Below are positions 1 to 9,952 of a stretch of DNA of 64,000 nt, one piece after another. Numbering within the stretch: the first letter of the stretch is position 1; each line of letters begins with the position of its first letter. Source of the stretch: Aphanomyces cochlioides (lineage: Eukaryota > Oomycota > Saprolegniomycetes > Saprolegniales > Verrucalvaceae); the NCBI GenBank assembly GCA_019828595.1, contig JAHQRK010000010.1:744001-808000 (forward strand), written 5' to 3'. Made by a program: the position numbers and the translations under genes. Below the pieces are notes generated by a model that did no database searches, was not told the DNA's origin, and saw only the letters and a program-made list of their open reading frames with translations.

Positions 1-485
1 TTCAAAAATTCATATTTCCCGTATGTCTTCATGGTTTCACGCAGCCTTGCTTCACCTTGGCACATTGTGCAGTGCCTTCTTACCTCGACGAAATGCACTT
101 AACGCCCGCACTGAATTAATCAAGGAGATAACTTATGTGGGAATAGTTTCTGTCAAAAATCGAACAAGATTGTTTTATCTCATTTTCGAAATTGATATTT
201 CTTTGAAAGAGGTTTTAAGCATCTCTATTAACAGTGAAAGCAAGACGTGTTTGGAGACAATAAACTCGAGGCATATTTGGTCAACGTGTAGGACAAGACT
301 CTTCTCATTCATGCCAGGACCCGCATCATACTTCAGAACGACTTAATTTACGTATCAAATTATAGAGGTATATGCAATTTTGGCATTTGTTATGAAAAAG
401 ATTATTTCTTTACACAGGTTTGTAATATAGCCAATCGTATCGAAGCGTAGACAAGGCTGCCTTCCTCTCCAGTGAGTTTTCCGAG
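1..485. other. Left-edge intergenic region
   Basis: No gene can be supported here. The short open frames lack recognisable motifs and carry no clear splice structure. The last part should contain the promoter and 5' leader of the bS18m gene that starts at 486. Confidence 0.5.
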
Positions 486-1424
486 ATGAAAATGAGTGGC
501 TTGGTATATCGGGTCGGCCGCTCTGTGAGCGCTCGTTTGCGTACTGCGCCTGCCGTGAGGTCATGCTCTGTACGCATGTTCAGCGATGGTATGTCTCTTT
601 TGACCGAATGTAGAAACTCATAGTTTAACAGACACGAAAACGACAGATCGATGGGTCATTGGCGACGTCGATGACAAAGCCACGGATATCTTGAAGCTTG
701 TCAAAGAAGACTTGGAAAAGGACCAAGTCAACCAAGAACCTGAAGTGATCGTTGCTGGTATTGGCGAAGAACAGGAAACCTTTGTGATCCCACCGATGGA
801 AAACGACTTGGATCCTTTGGAAGCCAACCCAAGTGATATTACCAGCGCTGACTTAAACGACGACGACGACGACGAAGCCGACACGCTGCAAGAAAAGGTC
901 TACGACAACTGGGATGTCGATGAAGGCGATCTCATCTTGCCTGAAATGTTGAACTGGATGTTGCCAGATGCCCAACGTAAACCATTGCGTGCGCCCAAGA
1001 AGAAACTTTGGACAGAATTCGTCAAGGCCGACACTGACCCTGTTGAATTGGCTTTGGTATGTCCATTCCGTTGATCAAAATTCTCATGCGACGTATAGAA
1101 CACCGACTTGCTCCGATTGTTTATCTCGCCCAATGGCCGTATGCTCCCCCGCCGCTTCACAGGTCTTCGTGCCAAGCAACAAGTACGATTTGCCTATTTC
1201 AATTCTTGTGTTGATGCGTTTCCTAGCGCCAACTCGCAACTGCCATCAAGAACTCGCGTCAATTGGGTCTCTTGCCTTTCACGAGCCGCTACCCACTTCC
1301 ATCGCCAGAGCAAATGAAGGTCATGACTGCCCAAGCCGTGGCGCAATACGACAACTTCGACTTTGACTCTGCGGATCACGACGACAAGGAAGACGAATTT
1401 GATGCCATGTTTGTCGAGGATTAG
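486..1424 (+). CDS. Mitochondrial small-subunit ribosomal protein bS18m, 4 exons
   Basis: Exons 486-588, 632-1056, 1099-1182 and 1227-1424 join in frame to 269 residues ending in TAG. The C-terminal third carries the bacterial S18 signature: LLRLFISPNGRMLPRRFTGL, then AKQQRQLATAIKNSRQLGLL, then PF, spread across two introns. The first 35 residues are rich in Arg, Ser and Ala with almost no acidic residues (MKMSGLVYRVGRSV...), a typical mitochondrial presequence, so the protein should act in the mitoribosome small subunit, where S18 pairs with bS6. Odd features are an acidic insert of about 140 residues between presequence and S18 core, with a run of Asp near 858-876, and an acidic tail. The splice joins are supported because only they rebuild the S18 motif. 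The family call is confident; the exact start is less so. Confidence 0.85.
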
Positions 1425-1794
1425 ATAAAACACGCGGTCATTAGGGTGTGTATACTATGTTGACATCTTTATTCCATGGACTCGGCAAGATGTGTATTTT
1501 ATCTACTCATGTACCTAACTTACGTTAGCCAAAGCCAAGACAAAGTAGGTAAAACGCTATACTTTTGATGGGTACAGAATTAGTCAATTTGATTGAACCG
1601 GTAAAGTGTTAGGGTACATCTCTACACTAAATAAAATCATATTGGTGCAGTAGGTACAGAAGAAACAAAATTAAATTGAGAATTGGGGTAATCGAGGGAA
1701 GACAATACGCGTCACGAGGAAATCGTCGGCATGATGGAGTTTGCATAGCTTTGTTCTTTTATATATATACCACTACAGCTAGTTACATGTGTGT
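1425..1794. other. Convergent intergenic spacer
   Basis: This 370-bp AT-rich spacer lies between the convergent bS18m and dyskerin genes and should hold both 3' ends. No gene or repeat is recognised. Confidence 0.5.
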
Positions 1795-3189
1795 CTAGTC
1801 GCTCTCGGCGTCTTGCTTCTTCTTCTTCTTCTTTGACTTCTTCTTCTCAGGTTCAGCCACGTCTTCATCGACTTCAGTCGATTCTTCACGCTTGCTCTTC
1901 TTCTTTTCCTTCTTTTCCTTCTTTTCCTTCTTCACTGCATCCTCAGAAGGCTCGTCGTCTTTGACTTCTTGGATCAATGGAGTCGAGGCAGCAGGTTCAG
2001 ATTGGTAAACCTTGGACACATCAGCAGGTGTGCTGGCGTTGACCTTGCCGAATTTGCCAATCTTGCCTTCCTTGACCAATCCCTTTACCTTTTGAGCCAT
2101 GGGACCCAAGCCCCATCGGCGAGGATAAGTGTCACGTTCCATGATGACACGCTTGATCTTGGCCACGACGCCGTGGTCGCAAGTGGCCATGACGGCCGTA
2201 GTCATTTGGGCAATACCAATGGCAATGGCTTCACCCTTGGTAGTCATGAGCACGACTTCTTCGTTGATATCAATGTCGTCTGCGAAGCGGAGGAGACCAG
2301 GCACCATAAACTTGGCACCGTAGCACACAGCATTGACAGCACTGTCCTTGACAACAATGCGCTTGTATGTGGTCAAAAGCACTTCCAAAGGACGGACGAT
2401 GCGGCGCAAGTAGCTTTCGTCTTTGTAGGTGTCGTAGGCGTATTGAGCATCCAATACATCATGCATTGTGACCATGGTATCGGATTCACCGAGCACACCA
2501 GAGCGCACACGACGAAGTTCTTGCATGTGACCACCGACACCAAGCACAAGACCCAAGTGGACGCAGAGGGTACGGATGTACGTGCCGGCTTCGCAGCTCA
2601 CGTGGAAGACACCCAAGTGGCGTTCTTCATCATATTCAATCAACTTGGACGAGTAGATAGTACGGATGCGCAATTGACGCTTGACCGCGGAAATGAGCGG
2701 AGGGCGTTGGAAAAGAGCACCCGTCAAGGTTTCAATAGCACGGGCCAAATGTGCTTGCGATTCAATCGCGCTGTGCAATCGAACAATGGCAACGTATTCT
2801 TTACCGGCACCTTGTTGGGACTTGACCAAACGAGTGGCGCGATCCACACACACAATAAGACAACCCGTGACCTTTGGATCAAGCGTGCCGCTGTGGCCCG
2901 TCTTGTCGACGCGCAAGATGCGACGAATCCACGCGACAACTTCATGGGACGATGGGTTGGCAGGCTTATCCAAGTTGATCACACCATATCGCACGTAATC
3001 GTTCATGTTGCGTTTCAATGGCGTAGATCCGCTCGGAATGGGAGTGTAGTGACCCGTGCGAATGTTCAAGCTCGAGTAGTTCTTGAGCAAGAGGGGCCAT
3101 TTGGACGTATCCAAGGCAGGCGTAGTCGCCTCTGGCTTGATCAATTCGTGCGACTCCTTGGCCTTCTTCTTGAGCTTCTTGTCTTCCAT
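1795..3189 (-). CDS. CBF5: H/ACA snoRNP pseudouridine synthase dyskerin/Cbf5
   Basis: A single intronless frame of 464 residues. It is the catalytic subunit of H/ACA ribonucleoproteins, which isomerise uridine to pseudouridine in rRNA and snRNA in the nucleolus. The TruB-type catalytic motif [11 protein letters not shown] is at about residues 99-109, with the nucleophilic Asp at 104, preceded by the dyskerin-type stretch [22 protein letters not shown] domain follows at about residues 280-355, recognisable from [19 protein letters not shown] and [11 protein letters not shown]. The C-terminus is a lysine-rich tail (blocks of [12 protein letters not shown] and [12 protein letters not shown]), as usual for nucleolar localisation. 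Length matches the family. The in-frame ATG at 3189 gives a short basic N-terminus, also typical. Absence of introns contrasts with most neighbouring genes. Confidence 0.96.
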   Translation of the reverse strand: MEDKKLKKKAKESHELIKPEATTPALDTSKWPLLLKNYSSLNIRTGHYTPIPSGSTPLKRNMNDYVRYGVINLDKPANPSSHEVVAWIRRILRVDKTGHSGTLDPKVTGCLIVCVDRATRLVKSQQGAGKEYVAIVRLHSAIESQAHLARAIETLTGALFQRPPLISAVKRQLRIRTIYSSKLIEYDEERHLGVFHVSCEAGTYIRTLCVHLGLVLGVGGHMQELRRVRSGVLGESDTMVTMHDVLDAQYAYDTYKDESYLRRIVRPLEVLLTTYKRIVVKDSAVNAVCYGAKFMVPGLLRFADDIDINEEVVLMTTKGEAIAIGIAQMTTAVMATCDHGVVAKIKRVIMERDTYPRRWGLGPMAQKVKGLVKEGKIGKFGKVNASTPADVSKVYQSEPAASTPLIQEVKDDEPSEDAVKKEKKEKKEKKKSKREESTEVDEDVAEPEKKKSKKKKKKQDAESD

Positions 3190-3244
3190 CGTCGAATGGA
3201 GTTGTGGCTACGAAAGGAAACTCTATTGTGCGCTTCATGACCAA

Positions 3245-4016
3245 CCAAACTCGATGGATTTGTCCACGAGTGGATATTCAATTTTATTTTCAAATATATA
3301 CTTGACTTTTGTATACTTTCTATCAAATTAAAAGAAACCAATGGTTATTTATGTGTCGGTTGAGGTACTAGATTTCGATATTATCTACTAGCCATCAACC
3401 TAGTACTACTATGACTACCGACACTGTGTTGGGCAGTCAACCAGCTGCAACCGGCAGCTCCGTCTATGAAATGTTCATCTACTCTTTGGCGTCACGGAGG
3501 AAACGAGCCATATCACGCAGTATGATCAGACGCAGCGTGTGACTTCTATGATGAAGTCAACTTATCCGGATAAACTTACAATCGTACCGAAAAGACTGAC
3601 TAACGAGTCCTTTAATGCGGGAACTTTGAGTCCTTTTGGGCTTAATCGTCGATAAATCATGCACCGTGTAGCTCTATGCGCAGACAAATTGAAAGACCTC
3701 TAGTTAGTTGTCCCTTCACTCTTGAAAGCGAAGTATAACTCTGTGGTCGAATTAGAAGCATACTAATAGCTCGAGTACTACTAAATATGCTGTCCAAGGT
3801 ATTCCACAAACAAGATAATGAAGCCACAGCAAGCGCTGGTTGAGTTAAGTGTATTGGCTCTGCAAGGTCTAGAGTTTTTAATGCGTCCATAAACCAACAC
3901 ACCAAATGTGGATTCCAAAAGGTTGACAAGCGCACATGTCAATTGTGCAGTATAGTATGGGATACTAATAGTAATCTCGGCCTTACTAGACTAAACAAGA
4001 GTGAGCATTATTGCCC
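3245..4016. other. Intergenic region without recognised gene
   Basis: About 770 bp between dyskerin and the AIRIM-like gene. A 92-codon minus-strand frame at 3657-3935 has no recognisable motif and is not annotated. The palindromic decamer TTATCCGGATAA occurs near 3562; related TATCCGGATA sites recur near 29231 and 35450-35980. Confidence 0.4.
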
Positions 4017-4702
4017 ATGGAGACACCTTTGAAGAAGTTTGAGGAGCTCCTTAAGGAATGGGAAAACTGCGTGAGCAAAGGCACTGCACGGCTGACACAG
4101 ATTGCAAATTCTAACCAGAAGATGACACATGCCGATGGTGAATCATGGGGCGTACTGACAGACGCCAACAGTTTGCATCAGACTCTCAGACGCAAGGTAA
4201 CAACTAGTTCACTCCTGGTGTGATGAACAACTTGTAGCTTGAGCGTGAAGCACATCAATCGTGGAAACAACTAGATTCTATCGTGGGGCAGCTCGTACGT
4301 GATTCAAACGCAATTTAATGATTCTGACTGCAGCTGTAGGCAAAGACTGTTGAAAAGATGAGAGCTTTTTGCCTCTTCGAAGTGGACAGTGAGATTGCAC
4401 TGGACTACAATGGATGCCCGACGCTGTCCAAGAAGCAATGCGGTATATGATTGTAAACTTTGTCATCTCATGGTTGTGTAGACGTCGTCTTTCAGCGCGT
4501 TGTGACGGTGTACCAGCAAGAACTCATGGCGAAATCACTCATTCTTCACGACATTCTCGACTGTCACGACCATGACACTGCCGTCCTGTACATTGCATCG
4601 TGGCAAATGCAGCCCTATATTGACAAGACCGAACAGCAGGAGCTTCTGCAACTCTTGACTTCTCCTTTTAAGCGCGAATCAACTCAAAAACTCGTGAAAT
4701 AG
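4017..4702 (+). CDS. C1orf109/AIRIM-like (DUF4477) protein, 4 exons
   Basis: Exons 4017-4196, 4238-4294, 4340-4442 and 4482-4702 join to 186 residues ending in TAG. The ATG at 4017 is the first Met of the frame. The protein is helical. From memory of the family it resembles human C1orf109 (AIRIM), which works with AFG2-type AAA ATPases in late cytoplasmic maturation of the 60S ribosomal subunit. The matching parts are the middle VVFQRVVTVYQQE and the C-terminal SWQMQPYIDKTEQQELLQLL, like the family's VFQIYEQ and L...W.I..DE.Q.L...IL. There are no membrane segments or signal peptide. Gene structure is well supported because all four exons stay open only when spliced. The family assignment is inference from partial similarity. 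Confidence 0.6.
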
Positions 4703-4955
4703 ACACCTGTACTACGCTCTCAAGCCAGTGTCTTCTCATTTTATGGAGCGTTTGGCATTATTTACAATAGATTGACATTGACAGACTCTGAGCGTGCTCG
4801 ACTTGTTGTCATTCGCAAGCATGAGCCATGACATCATCGTCATGGAAGGGCTGAAGGGGTTTCCAAAATTTAGGGGTGAAGGGGTTGTACTATCCGGACA
4901 GTATGAAATTCAACCGGATGACTCCATGCCACATTGAATTTGCCACCAAACGGGC

Positions 4956-5857
4956 ATGCGACAGCTATTCCGCACCCCAAACGATCCAAGCGCCCTGGAT
5001 GAATCGAACCCGTCGACTGAGCCCAAGCGCTATCTGCGCATCGTCTTGGATAAGGCGACAGATCTCCCTGTGGGGGACCAGGCCCTCGTCGGAGGCGCAA
5101 GTGACCCATACATCATATTTGAGTTTGGCGAGCATCGCTTGCGCAGCACGATCGTGACACATGCGCTCAATCCAAGTTGGAGACGCGAGCAATTTGAGTT
5201 TGTCCTGACTGAATCTGAAGTGCAAGAGCACCAGAAGCTCCGTGTCACTGTCCTTGACTATGATTTGGCTAAGAAGGACGATTTATTGGGCACTTTCGAG
5301 ATTGACATGGCCGCGTGGCAAAGTTCGACGACTTTGGGAGATATGGCGATTCAGCCTTACGACATTAACGTTCCTGATGCTCTTGCTAAACAACAGGTAC
5401 TGACTTCTCTTCTGAGGACGCTGCTTGATGCGATATTGAATAGAAGCATCCACAGTTGCATCTCGGTATTGCTTTGCTCACTGAAGTGGAAGCGACGTCA
5501 ACCTTCATTATGCAAATTTGGGAGCATGAGAGATGGGAGCCCATCAAAGGCTGGAATCGCGACCATTTGAAAGCGTCTAAAGATCCTCCTGTCTGGCTCA
5601 GCGAGACGGATGGAGGTAAAACTGGCGGCGCTAACTTCACCGATGCTATTTTGGCCACCCCTGCGGGCTACAAGGAAAAGACAACATGGGAATCCAAAGT
5701 CGCCTTTGGAGATGGTGAAGGATGGACCTACAGCAAGTCATTTGACGATGTAGCATGGCATGACCAGGGCCACTTGACGCGCATTGCTCGCCGTCGTCTA
5801 TGGGCTCGACAATACGTCCGTGAAGAAACTGCGACGGAGGTTAACCAAACGCAATAA
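4956..5857 (+). CDS. C2 + dysferlin (DysF) domain protein, copy 1
   Basis: Exons 4956-5396 and 5444-5857 join in phase 0 to 284 residues. The N-terminal half is a C2 domain (about residues 24-140): RYLRIVLDKATDLPVGD, GGASDPYIIFEF, NPSWRREQFEFVL and LRVTVLDYDLAKKDDLLG, the usual strand pattern with Asp residues in the Ca2+-loop positions. The C-terminal half (about 160-275) has dysferlin-domain hallmarks: the DysFN motif WEHERWEPIKGW and the DysFC end RIARRRLWARQY. DysF domains occur in ferlins, Pex30-type peroxins and Spo73, all membrane-associated, so a Ca2+- or lipid-dependent membrane role is inferred. There is no signal peptide or transmembrane segment. It is the first of three paralogues in the same orientation. 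Confidence 0.85.
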
Positions 5858-5964
5858 ATGCATTTCTTTCTCGTTGTCTCAACGTTCGTTCGGTGCACCT
5901 ACCCGCCACCCGATAGAACATTTGCCGCTCCTCTTCCAACGCACCTTGTATCTTATCCATCCAC

Positions 5965-6819
5965 ATGGATTCATTTTCAATCATGCTCACTCCTCTGCAG
6001 CTCTTTCGTCCAGCGACGAGCTCTGTAGCCCTTCAATTCCCAGCTCCAACTGCGTCAACGAAGCGGCATCTTCGCATCGTCTTGGACCATGCTTCGGATT
6101 TACCAGTCGGCGACACCACATCAAGCGACCCGTACGTCGTGATGGAATGTGGCCGCCACAAAATGTGCAGTCCTGTCGTGCATGGCTCTTTGAATCCAAA
6201 CTGGCGACGAGATCACTTTGAATTCATACTCACTGATGCTGAGCTCTTGGAGAAACCCAGCTTGCGTTTCACCATAATGGACTATGACTTGGCAAGCTCT
6301 GACGACGCCTTGGGCACCTGTGTTGTCGATATGACACAGTACACCAGTGCAGTAACATCGCTGGACAAAGTCGCCATTCAAGCTTTCCCCATTGAGAAAG
6401 CCATCGATGTCGCCTCGCAACAGCGAAATCCTCAGCTCCATGTCGGTCTTGCTTGGCTCTCCGAAGCCGATGCAACGGCGACTTACTTGATGCAGGTGTG
6501 GGAAAACGAACGATGGCATCCTACAAATGGCTGGGGTCATGCACACTTGACACCCTCCAAGGATCCTGCGGCGTGGACTCCAACAGATGACCGTCAGGAC
6601 GTTCAAGGTGGCGCCAAGTTTAACGACGCCATTGGCCCTGTTCCGAATGGTTACGATGAGAAGGCTCCATTGTCCCTCCATGTCTCTTTTGGAGACAACG
6701 ACGGATGGCTCTATAGCGCCACGTTTGCAGGGCCATGGCACGTCGCCCCCAATTTCACTTCAGTCGTCCATCGTCGTCTCTTGGCGCGCCAATACGATCG
6801 CAAACTCATCGCCCCATGA
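5965..6819 (+). CDS. C2 + dysferlin (DysF) domain protein, copy 2, intronless
   Basis: A single frame of 284 residues with the same architecture as its neighbours: a C2 domain (HLRIVLDHASDLPVGD, SSDPYVVMECG, NPNWRRDHFEFIL, MDYDLASSDDALG) and a DysF domain (VWENERWHPTNGW ... SVVHRRLLARQY). The intron found at the C2-DysF junction in copies 1 and 3 is cleanly absent; the sequence runs through DVASQQRNPQLHVG where copy 1 is split after AKQQ. The start ATG at 5965 sits 107 bp after the copy 1 stop, so the two genes are tightly spaced. Function is inferred from the domains only: a peripheral membrane protein with lipid or Ca2+ binding through C2. Confidence 0.85.
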   Translation: MDSFSIMLTPLQLFRPATSSVALQFPAPTASTKRHLRIVLDHASDLPVGDTTSSDPYVVMECGRHKMCSPVVHGSLNPNWRRDHFEFILTDAELLEKPSLRFTIMDYDLASSDDALGTCVVDMTQYTSAVTSLDKVAIQAFPIEKAIDVASQQRNPQLHVGLAWLSEADATATYLMQVWENERWHPTNGWGHAHLTPSKDPAAWTPTDDRQDVQGGAKFNDAIGPVPNGYDEKAPLSLHVSFGDNDGWLYSATFAGPWHVAPNFTSVVHRRLLARQYDRKLIAP

Positions 6820-6856
6820 GCTCAGGTTTGGAATTAACTTGCTTAATCTACAACAG

Positions 6857-6888
6857 GAATACTTTATTCATATCAATGACGTGGCACT
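6857..6888. repeat. 32-bp imperfect direct repeat, left copy
   Basis: This stretch aligns without gaps to 9753-9784, 27 of 32 bases identical, sharing a leading GAATACTTTA and a trailing ATGACGTGGCACT. The two copies lie outside the terminal repeats of the Harbinger element at 6949-9656. The left copy is just after copy 2 of the C2-DysF genes and the right copy just before copy 3. Confidence 0.7.
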
Positions 6889-7136
6889 ATAAGAGACATC
6901 GTGGAAAGTTGAAATGCCAAATTGTGAGGTCCAAGAATATCAAATATTAGAGAGGTTCAGCAAGTTATCTTTATCCCCATCCTCATCCAAAATGACAATA
7001 CCAGAAGTTGACCTGCTAAATTTTATTAAGGATACTGTGAGAATTGATAGATTGTCCTCAGTTTTTCGAGATTGTACGGACAGTTACCTTTATCCCTCTA
7101 AGCTCAAGCGACTTCAAGCCGAGGTCGCTGGTTACC

Positions 7137-7796
7137 ATGACGACTCCCAGCAAGCGCCGCAACTACACTGAGGAAGAGGATGTGATGCTGTTACGTCAAG
7201 TCGCACTCGAAAAGCCATTCCAAGCTCGTCGTGGTTTGGTCATGGAGCGGTGGGGAGCAGTTGCATCTGCTCTAATGACATGTGATGCCTTCAGGCGTCG
7301 TGAAATTGACGCCAAGAAGGCCTGCAACCGCTTTCTACTATTGGTCGAAGCCCATCGGAAGTACAACTAGGAATCCGAGCGAGCATCAGGCATTTCCGAG
7401 GATCTCAGCGAAAAAACTCTCCTTCTGGATGATCTCGTCGCGGCTTACGACGACGCAAAGTCTGCGGAAACCCAACGCTGTGATGAACAAAAACTGGCTG
7501 CAGAACAAGCAGAGTTCTCTGGACAGCTGGTGCGAACAGAAGCATTGCATGCTCTTGGAAAACGGAAACGCCAAAATGATGACGATGAAGGTAGTACATC
7601 AAACGGACGATTCATGAAGGTGTTCACCCAAATGCATGAGCAAGCTCAAGCAGACCTTCAATTCCAAAAGGAAAAATTTGAAAAGGAATGCGAGGAACGA
7701 CGATTGGATCGTCAACTTCTTGCCGACCAAATTCGACAGCAACATGAATCAATTACTATGTTGATTAAGCATGTCTTGGACAAGAATACATTGTAA
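7137..7796 (+). pseudogene. Myb/SANT-like transposon accessory protein, broken by a nonsense codon
   Basis: The frame opens at ATG 7137 with a Myb/SANT-like DNA-binding start (KRRNYTEEEDVMLLRQVALE ... RWGAVASAL). It is stopped by an in-frame TAG at 7368-7370, directly after HRKYN. Reading continues in the same frame for another 142 codons to TAA at 7796, giving ESERASGISEDLSEKTLLLD and a charged, coiled-coil-like C-terminus (QFQKEKFEKECEERRLDRQL). Continuity on both sides of one stop indicates a nonsense mutation, not an intron. In Harbinger elements a Myb-like partner binds the element and helps the transposase enter the nucleus; that role is assigned from family knowledge and from its position beside the transposase. 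Confidence 0.75.
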
Positions 7797-8143
7797 TTCG
7801 TCAAAGACATGCTTAATCAATATCACAATTGATTATTGACGTTGCCAAGTTGGAACTAGGGAAGTTGACGATCCAATCATTGCTCCTCACTGTCCTTTTC
7901 GATTTTTTCTTCTGAATGTGAAGATCTGCCTGACACCGTTCATACTTAAATTGAATGTTGTCATGCAGACCTTCCGATCCGAAAGGAAAAAAATTGAGAA
8001 GGATAGTGAGGAGCAACGATTGGATCGTCAACTTCCCGTAGATCCAACTTAGTAACATCAAGAAACAATTGTGATGTTGATTAAGCATGTCTTTGACGAA
8101 TACGATTTGTAATTCATGCTTAATCAACATCAAAATTGATTCT
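7632..8143. repeat. Four alternating inverted copies of the accessory ORF's 3' end
   Basis: The last 120-170 bp of the Myb-like ORF recur in alternating orientation: plus at about 7632-7800, minus at about 7792-7950, plus at about 7955-8112, and a short minus copy at about 8104-8143. Shared landmarks are GATTGGATCGTCAACTT and TTGATTAAGCATG or their complements. Adjacent copies form large foldbacks centred near 7798 and 8110. Each copy has drifted and none is intact except the first. Confidence 0.75.
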
Positions 8144-8420
8144 TCGACTTGATGTAGGAGCATCAAGTCCTTGTCAGTAGAATTTAATCTATTGAAGACA
8201 AACGGATCCTCCATGTCATACAAAAACTCTCGAAAATTGAATCTCACCTGTTACCAAGGCTGTCTCTTGTTGCAATGCATTTGCCAAATTCCCAATATGC
8301 TGTTCTGATCTAAAACCAAATCACTATGGATTTACACCTCCGAGCTGACGAGAGTATCTCTACATACTTGAAATTATAGACAAGCAATTATTATTGATTT
8401 CATTTCATGCATATCCTTTT

Positions 8421-9586
8421 CTATATGACTACAATTTCAAGTGTGTCGAGATATTCTCGTAAGATCGGAGGTCTCAAATTGAAATACTTACTAATTTGAT
8501 TGTCCCCAGAATAGCAGGTAAGGCAATTTGTCAAAAGCATTGCAATTGAAACAACCTTGGCCACGGGTGAAAGCCGAATTTTGGACAGGTTCTTGAATGA
8601 TATGAAGGACCAGTTTGTCTTCATTAGTTGAAAATTCCACTCAACAGATTGCCTTACACTTCTCATCCACTTGTTAAATTCTTGTTTCTCCTTTGAAAGA
8701 TTATTTCCTTTAAAACCTGAGATCAAGTATGGGGCTATGCCATATGCAGGATCACCATAAAGTACTTTACCATTGAATAGAGATTGATTTTTTCCGAGAG
8801 AATCAAGCAAGCCACTAAGGCGAAGCATCGTTGAGTCATGACGGCGCCCTTCTACAGGGCCAAAGAAATGGATGCATACACCGTCAGGGGCCGTCACAGC
8901 CTGGTAGTTCAAGCAATGAAAGCGCTTGTGACCACTATAAATCTGTTTTTGTAAGTTCATGCCACTTCCATCAGGACCATCAATAAAGCCAAAAACATTT
9001 GACAGAGGAGCTCCTTTTGAGGCGACAGCATCACAGTATTGGTCCAATCTCTTCTTCGCACCAGTTTTTCATTAAAGTACAATAATGATCCCCATCGATC
9101 ATAGAGCTCATTGATAACGTGCAGAAATAATTCACACAATGCGGAACGTGACCGTCCAAATGTTGAGGACATTGAGTGGAATCGCACGGGAAAGGCCAAA
9201 CGACCCAAGACGATACACATTGCTTCATCCCGATGGGCTCTGAGGCGATTCTGAATAATGATCACGGCAGGCAGACCCAATAGATATCCTAATTGTTTTA
9301 TACCATCAATGTCGAATCGGAAGTCAAGGATAGCATTGGCGTTGGTGGTGAATTTAAAACGAATAGCAGGGATGAGAGGTCGTTCAACGACATGTGCAGC
9401 CATGAGAGTAAGAAGAAAGGTTCGTTGCCGTGGTGTTCTTGCCATGGGGACGAGTTCCAGGAGCTTAGTCTGCGTGATTGCCATCGATGTTCCAAGAATA
9501 GTTATGCTGATGTAACTTCTAGGTCGAATTATGATGACACGGACAAAGACAAACTGTTGAAGTTGATTGAACAAATCCTTATCCAT
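8421..9586 (-). pseudogene. HARBI1-like DDE transposase, frameshifted
   Basis: Two overlapping minus-strand frames together make one DDE_Tnp_4/HARBI1-type transposase. The N-terminal part (to about 9040) probably starts at ATG 9445 (MARTPRQRTFLLTLMAAHVV). It runs to EKLVRRRDWT, where an apparent 2-nt GA insertion (or 1-nt loss) breaks the frame. The C-terminal part then reads LDQYCDAVASKGAPLSNVFG. Catalytic positions are visible: Asp in GFIDG, Asp in YGDPAYG and Glu in VEWNFQLMK, plus the family motif YSGHKRFHCLNYQA. After GFIDG the sequence jumps to PDGSG without the TVR.ICRP-like stretch I would expect, suggesting a small in-frame deletion. It would have cut and integrated the host element; now inactive. 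Confidence 0.8.
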
Positions 9587-9656
9587 GTCCCCAGTGCATG
9601 ATTTGTCGTCAATGTGAGGATAGGGATAATGTAGAGATGAGTTGCTGAATCTCTCT

Positions 9657-9952
9657 ATTAGAGGTATTTTGTACTCAATATTTCATATTTGAAAGTTAAA
9701 TTAACAAGTTATCGAATAATACAGTACATCAATTATTGTATCGATTTGATTTGAATACTTTAGTCAAGTATATGACGTGGCACTCCTATGTGAAAATTGG
9801 AGCAGGGTGTTCGAATTGGGTGTCATCGGTTGAAACCATCTCCAGGTGTATTGTTCGTTGCGCGTATTTCTTCTGCGATCCGACGTTGGTTGACCAACCA
9901 CTTTATCGACAACCGATGGAAGAAGCGAGCATGATGACGGCCATTGTCCAAA
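9657..9952. other. Upstream region of C2-DysF copy 3
   Basis: About 300 bp with no ORF of note. It contains the right copy of a 32-bp direct repeat (9753-9784), including TGACGTGGCA, which resembles a bZIP/CRE-type site. Whether it regulates the downstream gene is unknown. Confidence 0.4.

Larger units (their letters stand above)
6949..9656. mobile_element. Decayed PIF/Harbinger-type DNA transposon with two convergent ORFs
   Basis: The ends form an imperfect terminal inverted repeat of about 40 bp. The left end starts AGAGAGGTTCAGCAA, then has ATCCCCATCCTCA; the right end read inwards starts AGAGAGATTCAGCAA, then has ATCCCTATCCTCA. The trinucleotide ATT flanks both ends (6946-6948 and 9657-9659) and is the likely target-site duplication, although Harbinger elements usually duplicate TWA. 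Inside are a Myb/SANT-like ORF on the plus strand and a HARBI1-type DDE transposase on the minus strand, arranged tail to tail. Both carry disabling lesions, so the element is non-autonomous. It separates copies 2 and 3 of the C2-DysF genes. Confidence 0.75.

Noticed and set aside
1969..3240. A 423-codon plus-strand ORF opposite dyskerin
   Set aside because: It is the antisense shadow of a strongly conserved gene and has no motif of its own.
3657..3935. A 92-codon minus-strand ORF between dyskerin and the AIRIM-like gene
   Set aside because: No motif, no paralogue and no splice signals; probably chance.
7813..8247. A 144-codon minus-strand ORF inside the first Harbinger element
   Set aside because: It reads through decayed inverted copies of the accessory ORF tail and has no conserved domain.
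8957..9047. An intron joining the two transposase frames
   Set aside because: The frames overlap at the break (RRRDW versus LDQYC) and no GT...AG pair restores the reading. A 2-nt insertion explains it better.
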